Below, piece after piece: positions 23,801 to 33,989 of a stretch of 64,000 bases of DNA. The translations under genes and the position numbers were made by a program. Under the pieces are notes generated by a model that was not told where the DNA came from, did no database searches, and saw only the letters and a list, made by a program, of their open reading frames with translations. Source of the stretch: Neoceratodus forsteri (taxonomy: Eukaryota > Chordata > Ceratodontiformes > Ceratodontidae); NCBI GenBank assembly GCA_016271365.2, contig JADMNL010000028.1, forward strand, positions 51,664,001 through 51,728,000, read 5' to 3'. Positions within the stretch are counted from its first letter, which is position 1. Each line of letters starts with the position of its first letter.

Positions 23801-24677
23801 GAGATTGTAACCAGGGAGGTTTAAATATGATTCAACCTGTTATTTAATTTTTTTTTTTACTATGTTTCTGTATACAAATCTACGGCCTATAATTAATAGA
23901 ATTCCCAAATTTTGGACACCTTGGCTTCAGGATTCAGTGGGGGAAATGGTATCTATTTGGCCAGAGAACACACCAATCCCTAGACAACGGTCTATAGCTG
24001 CTCTTTCTCCCAATATGAGAGTATGTTTTGGAAAAATAAAATTATGGGCAATTTCCAAAGGCTCATTTATCCAATTTTCCAGAAAGGAATTGTATGCATT
24101 TATAATACAATGATAATTTCAAGATATAGCCCCATTTGATATTTATGCTCCACATCAACATTTGGCAATTGGTAATATGTTGACTTCCCCTCAGATACCC
24201 CATAATATGTGGGATGTGTTGCGGTTGTCCCTTTATGGAAAACTTAATGTTAGAGGAAATTTGAAACATAAACAGATTTCGGAATGATATTGTCCAAGAG
24301 AAACTTGCTCCCATATAATTGAGACCATGGAACATTTATTTTTTGAATACCCAGTTATTATAGAATTTTGGAGTACTGTCCAATCTAAGTGGCCAACATC
24401 TCCTTTTTTTCAGTTAACCACAGAAATATTGTGTGTAGGTATTTTACTCTTTTTGTGGACTAAACACGATAGGGTTACTATGTGGTTATTTCTTGTGTGT
24501 TTTAAATTTTATATTTGGTTTGGTCACTGCCAGCTCACTATTCAGCAACATCTCTTTTCTACAGAAGAATTGTTTCATTTGGTGGATACTGCTATGAAGA
24601 ATTTTCAACTTCATGATCTGCATAATGTTTCATCACCTTTATTTAAATCCAGATGGGACTCTGTGGCTTGGTTGTGA
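20822..24677 (+). pseudogene. Tx1 LINE ORF2, endonuclease and reverse transcriptase
   Basis: The ATG at 20822 opens MSVSYNLSVASLNVNNI, the start of an endonuclease domain. A TAA at 20918 interrupts it, then VFLQDTRL (Glu of the usual QET is Asp here), FINVYAPQ, LGRDFNCS and SDHAII follow to about 21520. An L2-group fragment at 21998-22424 breaks the linker. RT resumes at 22544 with SAPGLDGLPYELYK, NWRPLTLLNTDFKI, FSMDQAKAFDNVRH, RGVHQGCPISALLY and the catalytic AYADDICF (23336-23347). The C-terminal part continues in other frames to 24677. The protein would nick DNA and prime reverse transcription at the target. Confidence 0.88.
21998..22424 (+). mobile_element. L2-group LINE 3' end inserted in ORF2
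   Basis: The frame 21983-22267 encodes the typical C-terminus of an L2-group RT: APTLWNSLPCQLWDS, then FKQALKTFLWEKAF and a stop. A short 3' region ends in GGCGCTTAATCAAATAAATT and an imperfect (TTA)n tail to 22422. It is heavily 5'-truncated. AATGT-type bases on both sides may be the target duplication. Confidence 0.8.
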
Positions 24678-25010
24678 CTTTTTGTACACCTTAAGGTGCC
24701 TTTAATTTAATAATATATACTGTAATTACTTACAAATATAGGTTATACTGTTGATGTTTCCTTTTCTTTTAATTTAGATTTATCTTGTGAGCTGTATCAT
24801 GAGTTCGAATGTGTTTTACTTTCCAAGTTATGTTGATTTTCCCTACTCCTGTTAATGGAGGTTTAGGATTTTGTACTTTTGTGACACTTTAAAAAATGTT
24901 TCTTTAATGTGTACCATAATACTTTTTTATGTTTCCCCATGTTTTATAATTATTTTTGTGAGTTGTATCACATTGTGTCTATGGTTTACTTTTCAGTTTA
25001 ATAAAAAAAG

Positions 25011-25262
25011 TACTCTTTTTCAATAAATGCCATGGGATCTTTAACATCCACCTGAACTACCACCCATCCAGGCAGATGGGACCTTGGTTTAACATCTCAT
25101 CTGAAAGACAGACCCTCAGAAGTGCATCACCCCTCTCATGCTGCACTACAGTGTCAGTACTGGGATATTAACCCAAGTGCCAGATGTGGGAACTGAACCC
25201 ACAGCCCTCTGATCTCCCAGCCTCAGAGGCGAGTGTGCTACCTACTGAGCCACTAACACTGC
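25011..25262 (-). mobile_element. tRNA-derived SINE, 5' part (split copy 1)
   Basis: Read on the minus strand from 25262, a tRNA-like head is visible. An A box TGGCTCAGTAGG lies at 25252-25241 and a B box GGTTCAGTTCC at 25199-25189; these form the internal pol III promoter. The conserved core follows (TTTCAGATGAGATGTTAAAC, GGTGGATGTTAAAGATCCCA) up to the Tx1 insertion at about 25017. The other half is 17126-17308. Together the SINE is about 430 bp. It is not a working tRNA gene, because the anticodon stem region is not tRNA-like overall. Confidence 0.85.
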
Positions 25263-25823
25263 AAAATCTCTTCCTTCCCTTGCTATTTTTGTCTTTTCTT
25301 TCCCATGTATATCTGCTAATATAAAAATATATGTGAATCATTATGTGGAAATGTAACTGATACTGAGATCCCTTTGTGTAAAAATGTACATAGTTATACT
25401 GTTGAAATGATTGCAAAAAGCTATTTGGAACTCAAGGGGTTAAACTGGGATGCTGGTGAGCAAACTGTGCGGAGCTGTCAACAGGAGGCCAATTCTGGGT
25501 CATTATGTTCTTTTTGCTGTACCTGCAAGAACATTGGAAGCTTACAAGAACATTCTGTGAGAAGCAGGTTCTCTTGAAGAGTTCTCAAAGACTTATAAAA
25601 AGAGCAGCAATGTTTTTGCTAGAGTGACAAGGAGAGTGAGAGACACAGACTAAAATTTGGAATTGAGATACCCTCAGAAGGTCTTAGTTTTCTCAGTTGC
25701 TACTGCCTTTGTAAATAGTTACACTGAACTTTTTTTTGGCTATTATTAATAATAAAACACTATTTGCAAATTTTGAAACTGCTCCTGGTTTTCCTATGCT
25801 TCCTGACCTGTGCCTTGATGACA
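25263..25823 (+). repeat. 5' LTR, second part
   Basis: It matches 30010-30564 of the 3' LTR, including TATAAAAATATATGTGAATC, ACTTATAAAAAGAGCAGCAA, the AATAAAACACTATTTGCAAA polyadenylation region (about 25753) and the end GTGCCTTGATGACA. The TATAAAAAGAG at about 25595 is a likely promoter TATA box. Internal sequence starts at 25824 with GATGGTGTTAGCC, in the expected place for the primer-binding site. Confidence 0.88.
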
Positions 25824-25966
25824 GATGGTGTTAGCCTAAGTGGGATTTATGCCGTGTATACTCTAAACCAAGAGTTTTGTACATGGGTACTAAACATGGT
25901 ACCAGGGAAGCATAGCAGGAAGGTATGGATTCTGCAGCAGCAAGACCAGGAGTCATTACCAGAAAC

Positions 25967-27010
25967 ATGACAGCCAAACTAGCACAGACAGAAGTCCAAG
26001 CTGAGACTGTACAGCCAGCACCAGTGATGGGGGGAAAAGAAAAGAATGGCAGTGACAGAACCTGAACCTCTGTCTGCCTTCTTCAAATGGTGGGCTGTAC
26101 AACAAAGAGAGACAAAGAAGCAGAGAAAAAGAGATGCAGAGACAGGAGCAGCAAAGAAAAGAAGAGGAACAATGGAGAAAAGAAGAGATGCAATGACAGA
26201 AGCAGCAGAGAAAGTAAGAGATGCAGCGACAGGAGCAGAAGAGAAGAGATGCAGCGACTGTAGCAGTGATGGCTGAATGCCTTGCAAGCTATCAAAGCTG
26301 GAGGATCTGGTAGAGGTCCAGCAGAGCAACAAAACACCAACAACTTAAAAGACCTTAAACTTACAAAGTTGTATCTCTCGGATGATATCAAAGCATACCT
26401 AACAACTTTTGAAAGGGTTGCCACAGCCTACCAGTGGCCAAAGCAGCAATGAGCAATCAGATTGGTACCTCACCTGACAGGGAAAGCCCAACTTTCCTAC
26501 AGCAATTTGGACTCTGCACAGTCTGAAAATGACGTCCTGGTGAAAGAGAGGTCCTTAAAGTATATGATATCTCAAGAGAGACCTACAGGCAGAGATTTTG
26601 GTTTCTGAAGTACAACTCAGTCGACAATCCTCGAGAAGCCTTCACCTGACTCAGAGAACTCCTTATGAAATGGCACCAACCTGAGGGCAAAACACTCCCA
26701 CAGATCACTGACACATTTGCAATGGAGCAGTTCATCAACATCCTACCCACAGACGTACAGCTTTGGGTAAAAGAACACTGACCAGAAAGTGGGGAAAAGG
26801 CTGTTTCTTTGGCTGAAGACTACGAAATGGCCAGACAGACACCACAGCAGAGAGGTAACAGCCAAGTAGTGGTAAGACACTCTTTTTCCCATTTAAACTC
26901 CAAGTCTGATAAGAACTCTAGTGGGGATAACAAATCTGCACCCAAAAACTTTATTTGCTATAACTGTAATAAACCAGGTCATACTGCAAGAAATTGCCCT
27001 AGTAAAAAGA
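25967..27010 (+). pseudogene. Gag with SCAN-like capsid segment and zinc knuckle
   Basis: This was the structural protein of the Gmr1-like provirus. From ATG 25967 the frame changes several times. 26046-26276 encodes a charged segment with repeated RDAxTxAxEK units. 26340-26600 contains DIKAYLTTFERVATAYQWPK and HLTGKAQLSY. 26620-26830 reads as a SCAN-like segment (AMEQFINILPTDVQLWVKEH, then SGEKAVSLAEDYEMA) with in-frame TGA at 26647 and 26779. A CCHC knuckle CYNCNKPGHTARNC lies at 26959-27000. The domesticated SCAN domain of vertebrate zinc-finger proteins is known to derive from Gmr1-like Gag, which agrees with the pol order here. Confidence 0.85.
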
Positions 27011-27039
27011 GTGACACTGTAGCAGATTTGTCCTTAGCA

Positions 27040-27330
27040 AATTGGGGCAAGTACTTAACAGATGTGAAGGTGGAAGATAAGACTGTGAATGGACTTACAG
27101 ATTCAGGAAGTAGACAGACCCTAGTGTATATTGAAGTGCTGGGAAAACAATGTCCAAAAGGACCAGGTACTGGTGTCATCTGCATCCACAGGGATACTCG
27201 ATACTATCCCACAAGCCAAGTGACTCTATTAATGGGGTGTCACACCCTTGCCAGATTGCTGTACAGATTTTACTGTCCTGTAGTTCATGAAAACATTGTT
27301 ACCTGCTGCAGTTCTCATGTTGAGTGTCAG
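27040..27330 (+). pseudogene. retroviral-type aspartic protease
   Basis: The open frame continues from Gag and contains VNGLTDSGSRQTLV, with the catalytic DSGS at 27100-27111. The rest of the small protease fold is only partly recognisable, and an internal segment looks shortened. It would have cut the Gag-Pol precursor. Confidence 0.7.
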
Positions 27331-28147
27331 AAAGCAGCCACAGTGACTAAAAAAGACAAAGTGCCCCTGATGCCCCTACACTTGATAGATGTGTCTTTTG
27401 AGAGAATTTAATGGATGTGGTTGGCCCCTTAGAGAAAAGCAAAGAGGGTGATTGATTCATTTTGGTAGTATGTGACTATGCTACTTGCTACCCAGAGGCA
27501 GTTCTAATGCGTACTGTCACAGCACCAAAAGTGGCAGCAGAGTTGCCAAAATTTTCAGCAGGGTGGGCATACCTAAAGAGATATTAGGTATCACTGCCAT
27601 AAGAACCTCCCCTTATCACCCTCAAACAGGCAGTCTTGTTGAATGTTTTAATCAAACCCTAAGCACGTTAAAAAGTTTTGTAAAAAGGGAAGGGAAAGAC
27701 TGAGGCCAATACTTACCTTACCTGCTTTTTGCTTACAGAGAAGTGCCACAGGCATCAACAGGTTTCTCACCATTTGAAATGCTGTATGGTAGACAACCTA
27801 GAGGGCCATTAGCTGTAATAAAAGAAAAATGGGAAGATAACTCCAATCAGAAACAATTGATTACATCTTAGATATGTGCCCTGAGAAAGAAGCTGGCAAA
27901 ATATGTTGAAATTACCCATAGTAATCAGGAAGAGGCCCAAAACCAGCAGAAGGTGTATTATAACCATGGGGTAAAAGAAAATGTTTTTGAGCCAGGTGAA
28001 AAGGTCTTGCTACTGTTACCCACTACAGAAAATAAACTGTTAATGAAGTGGCAAGGGCCTTATAAGGTTCTTGGATGCACTGGCACAGTTAACTATAAGA
28101 TAGAGACCCCTGATTGGAATAATTGTACTAACATATACCCTTGCTAA
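27295..28147 (+). pseudogene. integrase placed before reverse transcriptase
   Basis: A Cys/His zinc region (CCSSHVECQKAA, about 27305-27345) is followed by HLIDVSFERI and a broken catalytic core. TSPYHPQTGSLVECFNQTL (about 27603-27660) carries the third acidic residue. The segment with the second catalytic Asp appears deleted between about 27580 and 27600. The C-terminal domain contains FEPGEKVLLLLPT and KWQGPYKVLG at 27980-28075. Frames shift several times. Its position upstream of RT is the diagnostic feature. Confidence 0.85.
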
Positions 28148-28249
28148 CCTCCTCAAGAAATGGGTTGAAAAAACACCAAAAGCTGCGTTGCTAGTTTTAC
28201 CAGGAACTGATAACAAAGATATTGATGTAGCTTATAACAGACTGGAACA

Positions 28250-29690
28250 AACTAATTGCTGATGCTATAAAGGTGATTATTTCCTTAACCTCTGAACAAA
28301 CTGCAGAAATGTGTAACTTGCTAAAGACATTTAATAGTACTTTTACCACAGTACCAGGCCGAGCAAAAGGGGTTGAGCACGTAATAGTGCCAAGGAATGC
28401 TCGACCTATCAGACAAAAAAACATACAGATTACCAGCATGGTTAAGAGCTGACACGGTTAAGAAAATACTAAAAATTTAAGAATTGGGTATCACAGAAAA
28501 GTCAAGAAGTGCTTGGTCATCACCAATGGTGATTGTAAACAAAAAAGTAGGGGGGGGGTGTAAGATTCTGCCTTGATTTTAGGAAACTTAATCAAGTGCC
28601 AGAATTTGACAGTTATCCTGTGCTCGGAATAGATGATTTGGTGAACAGACTGGGATATGTCAAGTACATCAGTACCCTCAATCTCACCAAGGGTTACTGG
28701 CAAATCCCACTAGCTAAAGAATCCAGAGACAAAATTGCATTTGCCACTCCTACAGGATTCTATCAGTTCACCACCATGCCATTTGATTTACATGGTGCAC
28801 CCGCTACATTCCAGCGGTATATGGATGTAATTTTAATCCCTCACACTGGTTATTGTGTTGCATACCTAGATGATGTCTTGGTGTACAGTCCAGACTGGAA
28901 AAGCCACCTGGACCGCCTATGAGCAGTTATCCAATCAATCAAAAAGGCAGGTCTGACAGTTAAGCCTACCAAGTGTGCATTAGGCATGCAGGAAACTAGA
29001 TATTTGGGCTATGTTTTGGGAAGTGGAGAAGTCAAGCCAGAGGTTTCAATGATAGAAGGTGTGGCTAACAGCCCAGTCACCAAAACCAAGAAACATGTCA
29101 GGCTATTTTTAGGACTGGCTGGTTATTATCAGAGATTTGTGCCCAGGTTTGCTGAGTTAGCTACTCTCCTCACTGAACTCACAAAGAAACAGATCCTGGA
29201 ATATGTGAAATGGACCCCAGAGTGTGACAAGACTTTTTGGGCCATTAAGGATGCATTATGTTTGACCCCTGTTTTAAAAAGCCCAGACTTCGAGAAACAA
29301 TTTTTCTTACAGACAGATGCAGGATAGATAGGCCTTGGTGCAGTCCTGAGTCAAAATATAGATGGAAAGAACATCCTATTCTATATATCAGTAGAAAGTT
29401 GCACAACAGAGAGAAAAGGTACGCCACCATTGAAAAGGAATGCCTTGCGGCAAAGTGGGTCATGGAGTCCATTAAGTTTTATTTACTAGGAGTGGACTTT
29501 GTACTTGTAACAAATCACAATCCTCTCTGTTGGTTAACCAAATGAAGGATAACAATTCTAGAATTGCATGGTGGTACCTGGTACTATAGTCATTTAAATT
29601 CAAGGTGATGTACAAATCTGGTAAAGAGAATGTCAGTGCTGATTTTCTATCTAGACATGGAACAGGAATTAAGAATTCTGAAGGTTGAAA
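28250..29690 (+). pseudogene. reverse transcriptase and RNase H
   Basis: The N-terminal RT remnants (EKSRSAWSSPMVIVNKK, about 28494-28545) are in a different frame from the main block at 28596-28922. That block has ISTLNLTKGYWQIPLA, MPFDLHGAPATFQRYMD and the catalytic YLDD at 28863-28874. 28986-29327 holds TRYLGYVLG and LFLGLAGYYQRFVPRFAELA. RNase H follows with FFLQTDAG (first Asp) then a stop. Then come YISRKLHNREKRYATIEKEC (Glu) and FVLVTNHNPLCWL (Asp) to about 29545, and remnants to 29690. A G-run at 28551-28558 sits at one of the shifts. Confidence 0.9.
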
Positions 29691-29816
29691 AAAATGTGAA
29701 TTGAAACTTTTCCATTTATTATGCTGCATATGCACTGAGCTATAAAGTTTATAAGCTAATGTTAGATGGGAATTTAAGAGAACGTTTTGGAAACATGTTT
29801 TTGTAAAACAAGTTCC

Positions 29817-29834
29817 CTCTTAAAGAGGGGAGTA
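29817..29834 (+). promoter_or_regulatory. polypurine tract before the 3' LTR
   Basis: AAAGAGGGGAGTA lies immediately upstream of the LTR start TGTGAC at 29835. This is the expected position of the primer for plus-strand DNA synthesis. Confidence 0.75.
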
Positions 29835-30564
29835 TGTGACAGGGTTGAATAAGTCCCTGCCCCATATGTTATGCAGAAAGAGTTTAAATGCAAGGATCTG
29901 TTCTATCCTATCCTTTTCTGTTTCTTCTCTGTCTGGTTGCGCAACCAAATTTTCTTCTGAGACCTAGGAACGGTTTCACAATTCTCTGCCTCTCGCTATA
30001 TCTATGCCTTCCCTTGCTATTTCTGTTTTTTCTTCCCCCTTGCATATCTGCTGGTATAAAAATATATGTGAATCATTATGTGGAAATGTAACTGAAAAGG
30101 AGATCCTTTTGTTTAAAAATGTATAAAGTTATACCTTTGAAATGATTGCAAAAATCTATTTGGAACTCAAGGGGTAAAACCGAGATGCTGGTGTGCAGAC
30201 TGTGCAGAGCCATCAACAAGAGGCCAATTCTGGTCATGTTCTTTTTGCTGCACCAGCAAGAACATTGGAAGCTTACAAGAACATTCTATGAGAAGCAGGC
30301 TCTCTTAACGAGTTCTCAAAGACTTATAAAAAGAGCAGCAATGCTTTTGCTAGAGTGACAAGGAAAGTGAGAGACTGAAACTTGGAATTAAGAGATACCC
30401 TCAGAAGAAGGAATTAGTTTTCTGTTTCTACTGCATTTGTAAATAGTTATACTGAGCAATTTTTATTGTTTTTAATTTTTTTGTTGTTAACAATAAAATG
30501 CTATTTGCAAATTTTGAAACTGATCCTGGTTTTCCTATGCTTCCTGACCTGTGCCTCGATGACA
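29835..30564 (+). repeat. 3' LTR of the Gmr1-like provirus
   Basis: A 730-bp uninterrupted LTR running from TGTGACAGGG to GATGACA, followed by the TCCAC duplication at 30565-30569. Its length equals the sum of the two 5' LTR parts. It contains ACTTATAAAAAGAGC (about 30325) and AATAAAATGCTATTTGC (about 30490), as in the 5' copy. Confidence 0.92.
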
Positions 30565-30644
30565 TCCACATATACTGTATAAATAGGTGCTGAAACATAA
30601 GCAAACCAGGAGTGAATGTTTCCTTAAAGCAGTAGTTTTTTTTG

Positions 30645-30835
30645 TTTTGTTTTTTAACCATGAGAGACACACTAAGCTCAAAGCTTGTTTACAGGTGTGA
30701 CCTGGGAGCACAAGGAAGTTAAGTGACTTGCTCAGGGTCACACAGTATGCAAGTGGGGTCTGTGGGATTCAAACCCAGGTCTCCAGGTTTGCAGCTCGGA
30801 GCCTTAAACCACTGCGCTATACTGCCTCCTCTTTG
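30645..30835 (-). mobile_element. MIR-like tRNA-derived SINE
   Basis: On the minus strand a tRNA-like head has A box TAGCGCAGTGGTTT (30819-30806) and B box GGGTTTGAATCCC (about 30776-30764). It is followed by TGTGTGACCCTGAGCAAGTC and ACTTAACTTCCTTGTGC, the core phrase of MIR/CORE-type SINEs. The tail (CCCAGGTCACACCTG and the following bases) resembles the tail of the SINE at 17126-17200, so two SINE types here may share a LINE-derived 3' end. Confidence 0.8.
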
Positions 30836-30839
30836 TGGT

Positions 30840-33715
30840 TGCCTGATGTGTGGAGTCATACAGCTTTAAAGTGTGGAGGTACAAAGGACACACAGAGGGT
30901 GAGAGTTCCAGAGTTTCAGCACAGAGCAGGAAAAGGTTAGTTCTCCCAGTTTAGTGCAGCATTTAGGGGTAGATAGCGACACTTGATCATGGGGGGACCT
31001 GATGGTGCAGGAGCATGGTGACACTGTAAAGAGTGCAGCTAAGGGAGAAGGTGGCTGGTGACAAAGAACATTGTCTGTACGACATACCAGATTGAAGCTG
31101 TGCATAGGCATAGTGAAGAGCCAGCCCAGTCTAGATTATGAGGTGCAAGGATGCAAAAGTGAGTTGTACATGACATCCCACCTTCACAGATTAGATGGAG
31201 AAGTGTTACAATAGATTAATGCACCATAATTTAGTTTAGGCAATAGAACACCTTGGTCTATTGCTATGTGAACCTCGGAAATCAGGCTATGCCTTACTCT
31301 GTATACAAGCCCCTGCCTTGAATTAAATGTCCTGCACATTTCAGATACCTGCAGAGTGAAGTCAAGAGAAGAGTCAGGCTTAATTCATAAGTATTTGAAA
31401 GAGTTAACAGAAACAAGAGGAGAGCCATCATGACAGGTGACCTGTAACATGGTGGGACATGTGTGAAGTTTAGGAGACAACCCAAACAGCATGGTCTGTG
31501 CCTTATTTGCATTCAGGAGTATTTTATTTTGAGACAGCCAGTGCTGGACATGTCTAACATGAAAGTTACTGTATGTTGTCAGTTAAGGTCATCATTGATA
31601 CAGCTGGAGCTGTACAGGAGGACTACACCCTCTGTATATAGGTCCTCTTAATACATCAGGAAAGTACAGGAGGAAATGCATGGTGGAAAACTGTCTATAT
31701 AGAGGGAGAAAAGTAGCTAACTTATTATGCATCCATGTGGGATGCCAACTGCAATCGGAGCTATCCCATAGCAAGCAAGTTCAAATTTCACTAGATGTTT
31801 TCTGCCACCCAAGTAATTTCTGAACCAGGGCAGTGCAGAGGAGATGCTAGGTCATACAATTTGGAACATATGAGTTTGTGGTGAACAAGGTCAAATGCCT
31901 TTGTCAGGCCATGAAATACCCCCAGCCATCTTGCACTGTCCATGGCCCTGGCAGTATCATTTGTGTGTTTGCCATGACAATAGATGTGCTCTGCACACAC
32001 CTAAAACCATGTTGTACAAGTGATGGAATATTGTAATATTTCCCCAGCAACCTCTGGAAATAAGCTGCTATGTCTCAGTAGGCCTTTCCTCGGTAAAACT
32101 CCTTAAAAAAAATAATTCAGGTAGTTAGCTGGGCAGATACCAATTTTTTTTTCCAGGAGTTTATTCAGAACAGGGAGATTCATAACAGGTCTTTTATTTT
32201 TTTATATCATTTGGACTGAGGTTTTTAGTAAATGGGTACCAAGCAAGCTAGCTTCCAGCTGTCGGGTACAATACCTGTGGTTAATGATATGTTAACATTT
32301 ATGGCTGTGGGAGTAGATAAGATGTATGCAGCAAGCTTTAGGAGCCTTGATTCAATACCATCAGAACCTGCACTTTTACTAGTGGATGCACGTTTTAGCA
32401 ATTTATGTACTTCAACAGATGTGACAGCCTGGAGATGAAAAGAAAAGGAGGAGTGCAGACTTAGTAGAAGGAGAAGACAGGGTGGGTGTATTCAAGGAAT
32501 ATGACAGGATAAGTTATGAAGATCTGTAAAAGCAGACAAGTCAAAGCAATGGGTATTAAAATCATTGGCGATAGTGACAGGGTTATTGCAGTTCTCAATA
32601 TGATTTCATTTCTTGCAGGGTACTGTTTTGATTCAGTCACATAAATTGTTTATTACACCTCCAGAAACCTTGTGAATCACCAGCAGTTGCATTGAGCATA
32701 TTCTTGCAGTAAACCCTTTTATTGACACATACAGCTTTTTTACATTCATTTCTTTGGTTTCAGTGCTCCTCCCAGTCTGACAGGCTGCCAGAGATTCTGA
32801 AACGTGCCCAGCACTTATTCCTAGCTTTCAGAAGAGATTAGAAGCTGCCGTTTAACCAGTTAGTAATTACACCTCTCATCCTCATTTTTACAATTTGGAA
32901 TATGATTATTCTGAAGGTCCAAAAAATGAGAAGTAAAAAAGTTCTAGCAGCATTTACATCAGTATTGTTCCACAGGTATGACCAATCTATTTAATGCACT
33001 TAGAAAAGCATAGTGCAAGCTTTGAAAAATCTCTAAACTGAAGTATTCTAGCAGCCACCTTGGGAGTTGTGCTCTCCAGACATAGTAAACGGGACAGCGA
33101 TCACTAATTGCATCTAGAAGAATACCGGCACAGGGGATTCGTTTTCTGTTTGTGAGCATCCAATCAATTATAGCGGATCACGTTCCCCTACAGTGGAACC
33201 TAGTAGGTTCAGTTATAATTTAAGCCTGGCTAATCCACTTCAAAGTAAGTCAATACTTAACTGAATGGCCAGTGAAAATTAAAATCCTCTAGCATGATTA
33301 ATGCACTGTTCTTTACAGAGGGCCCCAGCAGATCAACAAGAGTATAAAGTGCAGCTTGACCTCAGTGGGAGGGTTATATGCATACAGATGAAGTAAAGAT
33401 TGTTATACTTTCCATCTAGTAAATACAGTCTGGCACCATTCAAGAATATAGAAGAAGTGGTTTGTCCTATCTCACTAAGGCACAAGTGAATCCTGTAATA
33501 TATTAGAAGTCCTCCTCCTTTTTGGGGGGATTGTGATCTCTTCCAATAAAATTAAAATCTGGGATAGAGCAGATTGTGTCAGGGATACAAGATTTTGGCT
33601 AAGCCTCACTGAGCCCTAGAATATCAGGATTATGATAGCAAATAAGGCTGAGCTTGATGCTAGGATATCCTAAGAGACTTTGTATATTAAGATATGCAAT
33701 TTTGTGTATCTTCAT
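30840..33715 (-). pseudogene. old L2-group LINE, endonuclease and reverse transcriptase
   Basis: From ATG 33715 on the minus strand, HKIAYLNIQSLLG and ILGLSEA show an L2-type endonuclease start. DAISDRCPVY near 33100 is its C-terminal S-D-H box with His changed to Arg. SAGSDGIESRLLKA (about 32400-32350), FHGLTKAFDLVHHKLICSKL (about 31915-31855), a GIPHGCI-like G-x-P-x-G box near 31740, and finally CTKLGELTFSCSVLKLWNSH (about 30975-30915) follow the RT in order. Many shifts and stops mark it as one of the oldest elements in the window. Its 3' end abuts the MIR-like SINE. Confidence 0.78.
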
Positions 33716-33989
33716 AGTATACTAGGTGGATCTGACAGAGTAAGGTGTAAGAGGAATAGTAGAGCCAGGATTAGTTTCAGCATCACCTTAGAGTAGTAGG
33801 TCAAAAGAGGGTAGGCTACACAAGACAGAGTTATCATTTACATAGAGTAGGGGAGAATGACATCATGTGAGGTATTTTAGGTAAACAATAGCTAGCTTAA
33901 GGTACATAAGCACCTACTGGGAAGGGGGAAGGGGCAGCTTCTCTTGCCAACAGATGCCTCTATTGTTATGCCGTTATGCTTCAGTCCAT

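Larger units (their letters stand above)
17309..25010 (+). mobile_element. Tx1-clade LINE, copy 1
   Basis: A full-length but decayed non-LTR retrotransposon with two ORFs, inserted in the SINE and flanked by a 7-bp duplication TACTCTT (17302-17308 and 25011-25017). ORF1 runs about 17350-20230 and ORF2 about 20822-24677, followed by a 3' region ending in AATAAAAAAAG. Both ORFs align along their length with copy 2 at 58006-63538. Two later insertions interrupt it: an unknown segment of about 1.2 kb in ORF1 and an L2-group 3' end in ORF2. Removing these leaves about 6.1 kb. Confidence 0.88.
16947..30564 (+). mobile_element. Ty3/Gypsy provirus, Gmr1-like domain order
   Basis: The LTRs begin TGTGACAGGG and end GATGACA, with a TCCAC duplication outside. 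The internal region runs 25824-29834 and encodes Gag, protease, integrase, then reverse transcriptase and RNase H. Integrase before RT is unusual for Ty3/Gypsy and defines the Gmr1-like group. All frames are broken, many by TGA. The 5' LTR is split by about 8.1 kb of later insertions (17126-25262). Its own length is therefore about 5.5 kb, not 13.6 kb. Confidence 0.9.

Noticed and set aside
25189..25262. tRNA gene on the minus strand
   Set aside because: A and B boxes are present, but the sequence between and after them does not fold as a tRNA and leads into a SINE core; it is the SINE head.
26083..26424. Leu/Ser-rich minus-strand frame with membrane-like repeats
   Set aside because: It is the antisense of the repetitive, purine-rich Gag segment.
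30764..30835. tRNA gene on the minus strand
   Set aside because: The tRNA-like boxes continue into a MIR-type core, so this is SINE-derived.
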